From contig NZ_KB903813.1 in the NCBI RefSeq assembly GCF_000379825.1, positions 509,333 through 573,332 on the forward strand: a stretch of 64,000 bases of DNA. Direction: 5' to 3'. Every line of letters starts with the position of its first letter. Position 1 is the stretch's first letter. This document shows, one piece after another, positions 9,242 to 19,460 of the stretch. Position numbers and translations under genes: made by a program. This DNA comes from Longispora albida DSM 44784 (GTDB lineage Bacteria > Actinomycetota > Actinomycetes > Mycobacteriales > Micromonosporaceae). The notes beneath the pieces are model-generated. The model worked only from the letters and a program-made list of their open reading frames with translations, searched no databases and was not told the DNA's origin.

Positions 9242-9856
9242 TCACAGCCCTGACACGTTCCCTGACACCGTGTCCGTGTTCTGCCGCAGGGCCTTCCGGG
9301 TGAAGTCTGCGATGAAGTCCCGCAGGGCCAGCCGCCCCTCCTCCGTGCTGGACTCGCCGTTCGTGATCAGGCTGCCCATGACCGGCATCGCGTGCGGCCA
9401 GCCGGCCAGTCCGAAGAGGACGAAGAGCAGCCGGGAGGCCTCCGGGCCCGGCGGGATGCCGAGCGCGGCGGCGAGGGTCTCCATCCGTTCCTGGTACATC
9501 GCGCGGCGCTCGGCGGCGTCGGGGACGGTGTCCGGCGTGCACTGGAGCCCCTCCCAGACGAGCATCCGGATCAGGTGCGGGTGCCGGGCGTGGAAGTCGA
9601 AGATCTTGCCGACGTACGCACCGGGGTCGGAGGCGTCGTGCGGGGTCGCGGCCCTGATCTCGGTGACGCAGTCGGCGAACACCACCTCGTAGAGCCCGTC
9701 CTTGCTGCCGAAGTTGGCGTAGATCCGCTCCTTGTTGCAACCGGCGGCCGCCGCGATCCGGTCGACGCGGGCTCCGGCGAGGCCGTGCTCGGAGAACTCG
9801 GCCCGGGCGGCGGCGAGCAGTCGCTTGCGGGTGTCTGTGGTGGCGGGGCGCGGCAT
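9242..9856 (-). CDS. TetR-family transcriptional repressor
   Basis: 204 residues. The N-terminal helix-turn-helix (about residues 9-55) has the TetR pattern, RKRLLAAARAEFSEHGLAG then VDRIAAAAGCNKERIYANFGSKDGLY. The rest should be the ligand-binding and dimer domain. The ATG at 9856 keeps the normal short N-arm. It diverges from an MFS transporter gene with 55 bases between start codons, which contain a perfect 22-bp palindrome. The natural reading is repression of both itself and the exporter, relieved by a transported compound. Confidence 0.92.
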   Translation of the reverse strand: MPRPATTDTRKRLLAAARAEFSEHGLAGARVDRIAAAAGCNKERIYANFGSKDGLYEVVFADCVTEIRAATPHDASDPGAYVGKIFDFHARHPHLIRMLVWEGLQCTPDTVPDAAERRAMYQERMETLAAALGIPPGPEASRLLFVLFGLAGWPHAMPVMGSLITNGESSTEEGRLALRDFIADFTRKALRQNTDTVSGNVSGL

Positions 9857-9876
9857 GGGTCACATCCTAGCCTATT

Positions 9877-9898
9877 GCCAACCAACTAGTTGGTTGGC
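9877..9898. promoter_or_regulatory. 22-bp perfect palindromic operator between tetR-type gene and MFS gene
   Basis: The half-site GCCAACCAACT is followed directly by its reverse complement AGTTGGTTGGC, with no spacer. The size and place suit a TetR dimer site: 20 bases from the regulator ATG and 13 bases from the transporter ATG, so binding would block both leaders. Confidence 0.85.
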
Positions 9899-9911
9899 TA
9901 CGGTCACTCCC

Positions 9912-11069
9912 ATGATCAACGTCCCGTTCGGCCGGACCCTCGCCGCCCTCATCGCCTCCGGCATGTTCGCCACCGGCCAGCTCTACCTGGCCATCCCGCT
10001 AGCCCCGGCCATGGCGGCCGACTGGGGGAGCCAACCCGGCGCCGTGATGGGCACCATCACGGCCTTCGGGCTCGCGTACGCCGCCGGGTTCCTCGTCTTC
10101 GGCCCGCTGTCCGACCGGATCGGCCGCCGCCGCGTGATGGTCTACGGCCTGCTCGGTACCGCGCTCACCACGCTCCTGGTCGCGACAGCCTCCAGCCTCG
10201 AGCTGGCGTACCCGCTGCGCATCCTCCAGGGCTTCGCGACAGCCTCCTTCGCCCCCGCCGCGCTCGCGTACCTCGGCGAGCGGATCGTCCCGCACCGCCG
10301 CGGTATCGCGATCGCCTCCCTGACCTCGTCGTTCATGGCCTCGGCCAGCCTGGCCCAGCTCGGCGGGCAGGCTCTCGCGGCCCACTGGCGGGCGGCGTTC
10401 GTGGCCGGCGGTATCGCGCTGGTCATCGCGGCCGGCATCGTCCGCCTCGTCCTCCAGCCCGACCCGGCGGAGCGGTCGGCGCTGCCCTCGCCGATCGCCG
10501 CGCTCGGCCGGCTGGCCCGCGACCGGCGGCTGGTCCTGCTCTACCTGGCGGCGCTCGCCCCGCTCGCCGGCTTCGTCGCGATCTTCACGGCCTTCCAGCT
10601 GTCCGGCGACTTCTCCTCCGGAGAGCTGTCCGCGCTCCGGGCCGGAGTCCTGCCAGCCGTCGTCGCCATCCCGTTCGCCGCGAGGTGGCTGGGCCGCATC
10701 CCTGCCGTCCGCCGGTACGCGTACCTGATGCTCGTCGCCGCCGTCCTCGCGATCTACCTGGCCGTCGTCCAGCCCGGCGTGGTGGTGACCGGGATCGTGA
10801 TCGCCGGCTTCGTCTTCGCGATCGGCACGGCGTCCCCGGCCCTCGTCGAGGCGATCGGCGCCCGGGTACCGGAGATCCGTGGCACGGCCGTCTCGGTCTT
10901 CACCGCGATGCTCTTCGTCGGCGCGAGCGCTGGCGCCCCGCTGGCGAACGCCGCCGGTACCGGGGTCGGCATCGCTGTGGCCCTGCTCAGCGTGGCGGGG
11001 GCCGGCCTGGCGCTCGGATTCACCCGGCGGGCGGCAGTGCCATCCGTCACCCCGCCTGCCACGGCCTGA
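9912..11069 (+). CDS. Major facilitator superfamily transporter, probable drug/metabolite exporter
   Basis: 385 residues from ATG 9912; an in-frame extension to 9732 overlaps the operator and the TetR gene and is rejected. About twelve hydrophobic helices are visible, with the MFS loop 2-3 motif written here as FGPLSDRIGRRRVMVYG. It resembles short actinobacterial proton-driven exporters of the arabinose-efflux or chloramphenicol-resistance type. Substrate cannot be told. The divergent TetR gene and shared palindrome suggest induction by the exported compound. Confidence 0.88.
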   Translation: MINVPFGRTLAALIASGMFATGQLYLAIPLAPAMAADWGSQPGAVMGTITAFGLAYAAGFLVFGPLSDRIGRRRVMVYGLLGTALTTLLVATASSLELAYPLRILQGFATASFAPAALAYLGERIVPHRRGIAIASLTSSFMASASLAQLGGQALAAHWRAAFVAGGIALVIAAGIVRLVLQPDPAERSALPSPIAALGRLARDRRLVLLYLAALAPLAGFVAIFTAFQLSGDFSSGELSALRAGVLPAVVAIPFAARWLGRIPAVRRYAYLMLVAAVLAIYLAVVQPGVVVTGIVIAGFVFAIGTASPALVEAIGARVPEIRGTAVSVFTAMLFVGASAGAPLANAAGTGVGIAVALLSVAGAGLALGFTRRAAVPSVTPPATA

Positions 11070-11127
11070 CCGATGCCAGTACGCTCGTACTGTTAGAGGT
11101 CACCCATAGACGAGGAGTGCGCCGACG

Positions 11128-12345
11128 ATGGCGAAGATCAAGGTAAAGAACCCGGTCGTCGAGCTCGACGGCGACGAGATGACCCGGATCATCTGGCAGA
11201 AGATCAAGGACACCCTGATCCTGCCCTACCTCGACGTGGAGCTGGACTACTACGACCTCGGCATCGAGCACCGTGACGCCACCGACGACCAGGTCACGAT
11301 CGACGCCGCCAACGCCATCAAGCGGCACGGCGTCGGCGTCAAGTGCGCCACGATCACCCCGGACGAGGCGCGGGTCGAGGAGTTCGGCCTGAAGAAGATG
11401 TGGCGGTCCCCGAACGGGACGATCCGTAACATCCTCGGCGGCGTCGTCTTCCGTGAGCCGATCATCATGAGCAACGTGCCGCGGCTCGTCCCCGGCTGGA
11501 CCAAGCCGATCATCATCGGCCGTCACGCCCACGGCGACCAGTACAAGGCCACCGACTTCGTCGTGCCCGGCCCGGGCAAGCTGACCCTGACCTTCCAGCC
11601 CGCCGACGGCGGCGAGCCGATCGAGCACGTCGTCGCCGACTACCCGGGCGGCGGCATCGCGATGGGCATGTACAACTACGACGAGTCGATCCGCGACTTC
11701 GCGCGCGCCTCGTTCTCCTACGGCCTGGCCCGCAACTACCCGGTCTACCTGTCGACCAAGAACACGATCCTGAAGGCCTACGACGGCCGGTTCAAGGACC
11801 TGTTCCAGGAGGTCTTCGACGCCGAGTTCAAGGCGGACTTCGACGCGGCCGGCCTGACCTACGAGCACCGGCTGATCGACGACATGGTCGCCGCAGCGCT
11901 CAAGTGGGAGGGTGGCTACGTCTGGGCCTGCAAGAACTACGACGGTGACGTCCAGTCCGACACCGTGGCCCAGGGCTTCGGCTCGCTCGGCCTGATGACC
12001 TCCGTGCTGCTCTCGCCCGACGGCAAGACCGTCGAGGCCGAGGCTGCCCACGGCACCGTCACCCGGCACTACCGCGCCCACCAGCGCGGCGAGAAGACCT
12101 CGACCAACCCGATCGCGTCGATCTACGCCTGGACCCAGGGCCTGGCCCACCGGGGCAAGCTGGACGGCACCCCCGAGGTCACCGAGTTCGCCAAGACCCT
12201 CGAGCAGGTCTGCGTCGAGACCGTCGAGGGTGGCCAGATGACCAAGGACCTCGCGCTCCTGATCTCCAAGGACGCCCCGTGGCTGAGCACGGACGAGTTC
12301 CTGGACGCCCTGGCGACCAACCTGGCGAAGAAGCTCGCCGCCTAA
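11128..12345 (+). CDS. icd: NADP-dependent isocitrate dehydrogenase, homodimeric eukaryote-like type
   Basis: 405 residues. Converts isocitrate to 2-oxoglutarate and CO2, the main NADPH-forming step of the TCA cycle. Sequence such as [18 protein letters not shown], the [13 protein letters not shown] segment that binds isocitrate, and [12 protein letters not shown] that binds NADP are those of the mitochondrial/cytosolic IDH1-2 type, not of the E. coli Icd type. A GACGAGGAG ribosome-binding stretch lies before the ATG. Malate dehydrogenase is 3 kb upstream, but the two genes are in separate units. Confidence 0.96.
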   Translation: MAKIKVKNPVVELDGDEMTRIIWQKIKDTLILPYLDVELDYYDLGIEHRDATDDQVTIDAANAIKRHGVGVKCATITPDEARVEEFGLKKMWRSPNGTIRNILGGVVFREPIIMSNVPRLVPGWTKPIIIGRHAHGDQYKATDFVVPGPGKLTLTFQPADGGEPIEHVVADYPGGGIAMGMYNYDESIRDFARASFSYGLARNYPVYLSTKNTILKAYDGRFKDLFQEVFDAEFKADFDAAGLTYEHRLIDDMVAAALKWEGGYVWACKNYDGDVQSDTVAQGFGSLGLMTSVLLSPDGKTVEAEAAHGTVTRHYRAHQRGEKTSTNPIASIYAWTQGLAHRGKLDGTPEVTEFAKTLEQVCVETVEGGQMTKDLALLISKDAPWLSTDEFLDALATNLAKKLAA

Positions 12346-12355
12346 GCATTCCCTG

Positions 12356-12385
12356 AAAAGGCCCCCGCTCCGGCGGGGGCCTTTT
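12356..12385 (+). terminator. Rho-independent terminator after icd
   Basis: Perfect 13-bp stem, arms 12356-12368 (AAAAGGCCCCCGC) and 12373-12385, TCCG loop, ending in a run of five T. It begins 11 bases after the icd stop. Confidence 0.92.
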
Positions 12386-12403
12386 TGTGCTATCAACCTT
12401 CAC

Positions 12404-13960
12404 ATGTCCACAAAGGAACCGGGCGAGCTGCGCATGCTCAGCATCCGGCACGCGATCGCGATCGGCGTCGGCACCGGAGTCGGCCTGATCGTGCTGCTGT
12501 CGGCCGCCGCCTGGGCCGCCGGTGGGTTCCCCTCGCTGCGCCGCGACAGCGAGTTCACGTCCGCGACACTGTTCGAGCTGCTCAAGCTGGTCTTCGCGGT
12601 CGTCGGCGGCATCGGGGGCGTCGTAGGGCTCGTCATGCTGTACCGCAAGCAGCGCATCGCCGAAGCCGCCGACGAACGCAGCCACGCGGCGAAACTGCTG
12701 GCCGACATCGCCGACGCCCGGGCGGCGCTCGCGGCCGAGCGCGACGTGGTCCGCCTGTTCAACGAACGCTTCGCCAAGGCAGCCGAGCAGCTCGGCTCCG
12801 ACAAGGCCGCCATCCGCCTCTCCGGCGTGTACGCGATGGCCGGCCTCGCCGACGACTGGACCCACGGCCGCCAGACCTGCATCGAAGTCCTCTGCGCGTA
12901 CCTGCGCCTGCCGTACACGACCCCGGACGGCGAAGGCGAAGAACAAGACAAAGCCAGAGCGGAACGCCAGGTCCGGTACACGGTGATCCGGATTCTCCGC
13001 GACCGGCTCCGCCCGGACGCGAAGGTGTCGTGGCAGGGCCACGACCTGAACTTCACGGGCGCGACCTTCGACGGCGGAGACTTCTCGGGAGCGGAGTTCT
13101 CCGCTGGCGATGTCACCTTCCGGGCCTGCCGCTTCGTGGCCGGGGTCGTGGACTTCACCCGGACCCGGTTCACAGGGGCGCGGGTGAGTTTCCTGGAAGC
13201 CACGTTCTCCGGAAGTGAGGTGTGGTTCCAGGGTTCGGAGTTCGACAGCGGCGTGGTGGACTTTTCTCTGACCAAAGTCCTGGAGGGGACGCTCGACTTC
13301 ACTGATGCCAACCTCAGTGGTGGTGAGCTGCGCTGGGAACATGCCCGAATCGAGTCGCTGGTGGCTTTCCGGCGTACGGAGTTCGAGGGTGGGAAGCTGA
13401 ACTTGGAGCATGCCACTATCACCGGGATGCTCGACTTCGACCAGGCCGCTGTCCACGGTACGGAAATGCGGCTGTCCAGGATCGTCATCACCGAGCAGGG
13501 CGGCCTGTTCTTCAATCGCTGCACAGACGTTCACGCTCGCCTGGATCTGAAGGCACTGAACCTGGAGGACGGCCGCCTCGTCTTCCGGGAGTGTGTTCTT
13601 GAGACGCAGATCGACTTCTTCGACGCACGGTTGATGGGCGGCAGAGTTGAGTTTCTCCGCTCGACGGTGGGAGAAGTGTTGTTCACCAGTACGCGGCTGC
13701 AGGGCGCGAGGCTTTCGTTCGAAGACAGCCAGATCCGTGGTCCGCTGGATTTCAGCCGTGCGGTTCTGAACTCAGGCGCGTTGAGTTTCGCGGGAGCCCG
13801 GTTCGACGGCGGACAGGCCACCTTCCACGCCGCTCGTGTTGGCCAGGTCGAACTCCGGGCCGAGGAAAACAGCAAGCTGGACCTCAGCGGAGCGCTGCTG
13901 ACGCCGGCCGTGCTCAGCCAGCTGCGCGAGCGGAAGCTGCCTGGCGTCCTGCTGCCCTGA
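12404..13960 (+). CDS. Membrane-anchored pentapeptide-repeat-like protein
   Basis: 518 residues. Two hydrophobic helices (about 17-40 and 58-82) form a hairpin anchor, followed by a charged helical stretch. Then comes RFAKAAEQLGSDKAAIRLSGVYAMAGLADDW and CIEVLCAYLRLPY, a module I know from many actinobacterial pentapeptide proteins. From about residue 215 to 500 there is a long series of short beta-type units with a regular aromatic/hydrophobic then small-residue pattern (for example FTGATFDGGDFSGAEF), which should form a right-handed quadrilateral helix. Molecular role is unknown; gyrase protection, as in Qnr/MfpA, is only one possibility and the membrane anchor argues against simple DNA mimicry. 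Codon use is less GC-biased in the second half. Confidence 0.75.
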   Translation: MSTKEPGELRMLSIRHAIAIGVGTGVGLIVLLSAAAWAAGGFPSLRRDSEFTSATLFELLKLVFAVVGGIGGVVGLVMLYRKQRIAEAADERSHAAKLLADIADARAALAAERDVVRLFNERFAKAAEQLGSDKAAIRLSGVYAMAGLADDWTHGRQTCIEVLCAYLRLPYTTPDGEGEEQDKARAERQVRYTVIRILRDRLRPDAKVSWQGHDLNFTGATFDGGDFSGAEFSAGDVTFRACRFVAGVVDFTRTRFTGARVSFLEATFSGSEVWFQGSEFDSGVVDFSLTKVLEGTLDFTDANLSGGELRWEHARIESLVAFRRTEFEGGKLNLEHATITGMLDFDQAAVHGTEMRLSRIVITEQGGLFFNRCTDVHARLDLKALNLEDGRLVFRECVLETQIDFFDARLMGGRVEFLRSTVGEVLFTSTRLQGARLSFEDSQIRGPLDFSRAVLNSGALSFAGARFDGGQATFHAARVGQVELRAEENSKLDLSGALLTPAVLSQLRERKLPGVLLP

Positions 13961-13993
13961 CACGAACGTTCATGATCGGTTACGGTTGCCGCC

Positions 13994-14650
13994 ATGTCGC
14001 AGCCGATCACCACTGTCCTGTTCGACTTCGCCTGGACGCTGTTCGGCCAGGACGCGGAGTTGTGGGTCCGCGAGGCCGCAGCGGTGGTCGGCCGTCCGGT
14101 CGCGCCGGGGGAGCCGGAGCGGATCGCCACCGAGTACGCGGACCTGTGCCGGGCGACGGCCACGGATCCGTACCACCGCCGCCGCGATCTGGACCCCGAG
14201 GTGTACCGGGAGTCCATTCCCGCGCTCATGGCCCAGGTGGCCGGGGTCGACGAGGTGTTCGCCGCCGCGCTGTACGCCACGCACCTCAGCGCCCTGCGCC
14301 CGTACCCGGACGCCGAGCCCACCCTCCGTGCCCTCCACGACCGGGGTGTGCGGATCGGCGTGGTCAGCAACGCCGGCGTGGACATCCGGCCGGCCTGCGT
14401 CGAGCACGGCCTCGACCGTTACGTCGACGCGTACGTGATCTCGTACGAGGTGGGACACGTGAAGCCGGACCTGCCGATCTGGGAGGCCGCGCTGAAGGCC
14501 CTCGACGCCGATCCGGCCAGCACCCTCATGATCGGTGACCACCCGGCGGGCGACGCGGGCTCGGTGGCGGCCGGGATCGCCGCGCTGATCCTGCCGCCCG
14601 TGCCGTCGCTGGCCGAGCGGGGTCTGTCCCGGGTACTGGCGCTCGTCTAG
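13994..14650 (+). CDS. HAD-superfamily hydrolase-like protein with altered motif I
   Basis: 218 residues. HAD fold is shown by LFDFAWTLF at the N-terminus, a cap region, VSNAG (motif II), a lysine in VKPDLPIW (motif III) and MIGDHPAGDAG (motif IV). In motif I the second aspartate of the usual DxDxT is alanine, while the nucleophile Asp is kept. That aspartate is the general acid/base of phosphatases, so activity may be reduced or of another kind. Related actinobacterial proteins with DFSGT are known to me, so this may be a subfamily trait. It converges with galK, nine bases apart. Confidence 0.82.
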   Translation: MSQPITTVLFDFAWTLFGQDAELWVREAAAVVGRPVAPGEPERIATEYADLCRATATDPYHRRRDLDPEVYRESIPALMAQVAGVDEVFAAALYATHLSALRPYPDAEPTLRALHDRGVRIGVVSNAGVDIRPACVEHGLDRYVDAYVISYEVGHVKPDLPIWEAALKALDADPASTLMIGDHPAGDAGSVAAGIAALILPPVPSLAERGLSRVLALV

Positions 14651-14658
14651 CGACGCTG

Positions 14659-15688
14659 TCAGACGAGCGCCGCTCCGCCTGAAGGGGTGGCCACGAAGGA
14701 CACCGGGGCAGTGAAGCCCGCGCGGGCGAAGGCGTTCTCGACGGACTCCGCCACGTTGGCCACGTCGCGGGGTTCGACGAGGGCGATGACGCAGCCGCCG
14801 AAGCCGCCGCCGGTCATGCGCGCGCCGTACGCGCCGCCCTCCAGGGCCGCCGTGACGGCGATGTCCAGCTCGGGGACTGTGACCTCGAAGTCGTACCGGA
14901 GCGACATGTGCGAGTCCGTCATCAGCGGGCCGATCTCCCGGACCTGGCCGGCGCGCAGCAGCTCCGCGACGGCGAGTACGCGATCGTTCTCGGTCGTGAC
15001 GTGGCGCGCTCTCCGGAGGAGTACACCATCGAGCTCTGAAAGGCCGGCAGCCTGCCGGAGTGAGGGCACTCCCAGGGCCGAAGCGGCGGCCTCGCAGGCC
15101 GAACGGCGCGCGGCGTACTCGCCGTCGACGAGCCGGTGCGGGGCCTTGGTGTCGATGACCAGCACCGTGCCGCCGAAGGGGATGTGCTCGGTCTCCAGCG
15201 AGGCGCAGTCGAGCAGCAGCGCGTGGCCGGGCTGGGCGAGGATGGAGGCCGACTGGTCCATGATGCCGCAGGGCACGCCGACGAAGGCGTTCTCGGCGCG
15301 CTGGGCCAGTGCTGGACGCGCGCCGAGCGGGATGCCGAGGCCGGCCAGCTCGATCGCGGCGGTGAGCGTGGCGCATTCGAGAGCGGCGGAGGACGACAGG
15401 CCCGAGCCGAGCGGTACGTCGGAGGAGACCTCCGCCGCGAACGGCCCGATCTCGTGCCCGGCCTCGTTCAGCGCCCACGCGACGCCCAGGACGTAGTCGG
15501 CCCACGTGCCGGTCGGCTCCAGGGCGCCGGCGGTGACCGTCTCGTGGGACGTGACCGACCAGCGGTCAGCCGGGGTCAGCGTGACCGTCGTGCGCTGGGG
15601 AAGGGCGAAGGGGAGCACGAAGCCGCCGTTGTAGTCGGTGTGCTCCCCGATCAGGTTGACCCGGCCTGGCGCGCTGGCCGTGACGCTT

Positions 15689-15708
<20 letters not shown>
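14659..15708 (-). CDS. galK: Galactokinase
   Basis: 349 residues, short GHMP-type galactokinase, phosphorylates alpha-D-galactose at C1 with ATP. Signatures in order: APGRVNLIGEHTDYN (galactose binding), VPLGSGLSSSAALE (phosphate-binding motif 2), GIMDQ (catalytic Asp region) and GARMTGGGFGGCVIAL (motif 3). The GTG start at 15708 lies 20 bases inside the 3' end of galE, so translation should be coupled. Last gene of the deoR-galT-galE-galK operon. Confidence 0.94.
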
Positions 15709-16647
<939 letters not shown>

Positions 16648-16651
<4 letters not shown>

Positions 16652-17694
16652 CCCGAAACCTCGACCTCTCGCAGCAGCCGCGCGGCGTCTTCCGGCCGCA
16701 CGTCGTTGATGAACGCGCCCATGACGGACTCGGTGCCCGCCATGTACTTGAGCTTGCCAGGCGCCCGCAGGATCGTGATCACCTGGAGATGCAGGTACGC
16801 CAGGTCCCGGCCGGCCCGCACCGGAGCCTGGTGCCAGCCGGCCATGTACGGCATCGGCTGGCCGTGCAGCCCGTCGAGCCGGCGGAGCACGTCCAGGTAC
16901 ACCGGGCCGAAGGAGTCCCGCTCCTCGGCCGTCAGCGCCGGCAGGTCCGGTACGCGGCGGCGCGGCAGGAGGCGGACCTCGTACGGCCAGCGGCTCGCGT
17001 ACGGCACGAACGCGACCCAGTGCTCGTTCTCCCCGAGGACCCGGTCGTCAGCGACAGCTGAGGCCAGCTCCTCGGCGTGCACGCCCGGGTTCCGCTCGGC
17101 GGCGGCCAGGTGCCTGCGGGTCACCGGGGTGACGAAGGGGAAGGCGTAGATCTGCCCGTGCGGATGGTGCAGCGTGACACCGACCTGCTCGCCACGGTTC
17201 TCGAAGACGAAGACCTGCTCGACGCCGGGCAGCGCGGACAGCTCGGCGGTGCGGTCAGCCCACGCCTCCATCACGATCCGCACCCGCTCGGGGTCGAGCC
17301 GGGTGAACGACGAGTTGTGCTGGTCGGTGAAGCAGACCACCTCGCACCGGCCGACCCCGGGATGCTCCATGCCCTCGGCCACCCGGTCACTCAGCGAGGG
17401 CGACTTGTTCTCGAAGACCGCGACCTCGTAGCTGGCCGCCGGGATCTCGGTCGCCCGTTCCGGGGTGGACGGGCACAGCGGGCACTCGGACGTCGGCGGC
17501 AGGAAGGCCCGGGTCTGCCGGTGCGCGGCGATGGCCACCCACTCGTCGAGCAGCGGGTCGTAGCGCAGCTCGGAGGCCGGAGGCAGGGCGGGAAGGTCCC
17601 GGGTGTCGGCGGCGTCGCGCACCGTCTCCGTACCGTCGAAGTAGAGCAGCTCCCGGCCGTCGGCCAGCTTGGTCACCGACTTGAAAATCGTCAC
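16648..17694 (-). CDS. galT: Galactose-1-phosphate uridylyltransferase
   Basis: 348 residues from the GTG at 17694; longer frames upstream lie inside the regulator gene. HIT-superfamily enzyme that swaps UMP between UDP-glucose and galactose-1-phosphate. The active-site HxH is visible in VTLHHPHGQIYAFP, and zinc-type cysteines in ECPLCPS near residue 80. GTG overlaps the regulator stop as GTGA, and its own stop overlaps the galE start as ATGA, so the four genes form one tightly coupled operon. Confidence 0.95.
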
Positions 17695-18464
17695 GGCTCC
17701 ACCACGACCAGCTCGCCGACCTCGCCAGCCAGGATCGCCTGCGCCTCGGCGGGCAGGCCGGCATCGGTGATCACCACGTCGGCCTCGCCGAGGGCGGCGA
17801 TGGTGGCGATGCCGACCGTCTCCCACTTCGTGTGGTCGGCGAGGACGACGACCCGGCGGGCCGCTGCGACCAGCAGCCGGTTCGTCTCGGCCTCCATCAG
17901 GTTCGGCGTGGTCAGCCCGGCGCGGGCGCTCATGCCGTGGATGCCGAGGAAGAGCAGGTCGACGTTCAGCGAGCGGATCGCGCCGTCGGCGAACGGGCCG
18001 GCCAGCGCGTCGGACGGCGTCCGGATGCCGCCGGTCAGCACGACGGTCTGGTCCGGGCGGCCCGCCCGGTACAGCGCGTCGGCGACCGGCACCGAGTTCG
18101 TCACGACGGTCAGCCCCGCCACGTCCACCAGCCGCTCGGCCAGCGCCGCCGTCGTCGTACCCGCCGACAGCGCCAGCGCCATCCCCGGCTGCACCAGCTC
18201 GACGGCCCGCGCGGCGATGGCGGCCTTCTCTGCCTGCTGGCGGATCGACTTGGCGGCGAAGCCGGGCTCGTCGGTGGAGCCGGGGCCGATCAGCGTCGCC
18301 CCGCCGTGCACCTTGGCCAGCAGCCCCCGGTCGGCCAGGGTCTCCAGGTCACGGCGGATCGTCATGTCGGAGACGCCGAACTCGCGGACGAGCTCGCTGA
18401 CCCGGACGCCGCCGTGCCGGCGGACCAGGTCGAGAATGGCAGCCTGACGTTGCTGGGCGAGCAC
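17691..18464 (-). CDS. DeoR/GlpR-family transcriptional regulator of the galactose operon
   Basis: 257 residues. N-terminal winged helix has the DeoR signature (VRVSELVREFGVSDMTIRRDLETL), followed by the sugar-phosphate sensor domain with the SAGTTTAALAERL phosphate-binding loop and a C-terminal DHTKW motif. It is the first gene of the gal operon and its stop overlaps galT, so it most likely controls that operon in response to a galactose-derived phosphate. GTG start at 18464, 24 bases after the stop of an unknown gene on the same strand, so transcription may begin further upstream. Confidence 0.92.
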   Translation of the reverse strand: MLAQQRQAAILDLVRRHGGVRVSELVREFGVSDMTIRRDLETLADRGLLAKVHGGATLIGPGSTDEPGFAAKSIRQQAEKAAIAARAVELVQPGMALALSAGTTTAALAERLVDVAGLTVVTNSVPVADALYRAGRPDQTVVLTGGIRTPSDALAGPFADGAIRSLNVDLLFLGIHGMSARAGLTTPNLMEAETNRLLVAAARRVVVLADHTKWETVGIATIAALGEADVVITDAGLPAEAQAILAGEVGELVVVEP

Positions 18465-18488
18465 TACCTGCTCCTGCTGTTCATGCCC

Positions 18489-19451
18489 TCATTTTCCATC
18501 ACCAACCAACAAAGTCAAACAGTCGGCCAGTTCGGCCGCGACATCCCGCAGGAGCGTGGCCGGCTCGATCGGTACCCCGGCGAGCGCGGTGAACAGGCTC
18601 GGCAGGCCGGGCAGCGGGAAGCCGTCCTCGGTCATGATCGCTTTACCGGCACCGTTGCCGTTCGCGCTCAGCGACAGGGACTCCCGGGTCCGCGCCCAGG
18701 CCTCCAGGACCTCCTCCGGCGACGGTACCCCGAAACCGTGCCCGACCGGAGCCGCGTGCCGCAGCCGCACGACCGCCGAGTCGCCGAACTTGAGCGCCGC
18801 CGCCGACCGGCGCGCCAGCATCTCGTGCTGCTCCTTGGTCAGCCGCTCCGTCACCGCGCAGACGACCCGGCACTCGGCAGCGCACACCGCCACGGCGTGC
18901 GCGACGTTGCTGTGCTGCCGGTCGAGGTACGCCCGCCAGCCGGCCGGGGGCTCGCTGATGACCCGCAGCGCCCGGGCCGCCGAGGACTTCTCGGTCCGGT
19001 TGTGCGGGCACTCCCGGTCGTCGAGCTGGCCGAACCGGCTGTGCTGGAAGTGGGTCAGCCGGGCCGGGTCCCCGGCGTGGCCGAGCACCGGCTCCCAAAT
19101 GAGCAGCGGCAGGTACTCGCTCGCGATGTGGATCGCGGCCACCAGCGCCGCCATCTCCCGCCGCTGCCAGCGCGCGGCGATGACCTCCAGCAGCAGCGAG
19201 TACGCAGGGCGCAGCGAGGCCAGCGCCCCGCGCGGCTGCTCCCTCGGCGACTGCGGCATCCGGGCTTCGAGCGCCCGCTGCTTCAGCCTCTCGCTGATCT
19301 CCAGCGAGCCGAAGTCCTCGGCGTCGAGCTCGAGCAACCCCTGCCCGAACTCGCAGATCCGCCCGACCTCAGCGTCGTTGACCAGCGCGGCGATGTCCCC
19401 GAACGCGTAACGCCGAGCCAACGCCACCAGCACCTCATGCCCCGTCTCCAT
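18489..19451 (-). CDS. Hypothetical protein, 320 aa, predicted cytosolic and helical
   Basis: I do not recognise this protein. It has no signal peptide or membrane helix. The N-terminal half is mostly helical with long Leu/Ala/Arg stretches. A central part is rich in Cys and His (DDRECPHNRTEK, then CAAECRVVCAV), which could bind a metal or lie in a core. Codon use matches a real gene and the frame is clean over 963 bases. It sits between an SDR gene (nine bases upstream) and the deoR-galTEK operon (24 bases downstream), all on the minus strand, so it could be co-transcribed with either. Confidence 0.65.
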   Translation of the reverse strand: METGHEVLVALARRYAFGDIAALVNDAEVGRICEFGQGLLELDAEDFGSLEISERLKQRALEARMPQSPREQPRGALASLRPAYSLLLEVIAARWQRREMAALVAAIHIASEYLPLLIWEPVLGHAGDPARLTHFQHSRFGQLDDRECPHNRTEKSSAARALRVISEPPAGWRAYLDRQHSNVAHAVAVCAAECRVVCAVTERLTKEQHEMLARRSAAALKFGDSAVVRLRHAAPVGHGFGVPSPEEVLEAWARTRESLSLSANGNGAGKAIMTEDGFPLPGLPSLFTALAGVPIEPATLLRDVAAELADCLTLLVGDGK

Positions 19452-19460
19452 GAAGGAGTT

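Noticed and set aside
13960-14000. CATGATCG-type motif seen near 13970, 29636, 46814 and 59215
   Set aside because: Only eight to nine bases agree and flanks differ; this number is near what chance gives on both strands.
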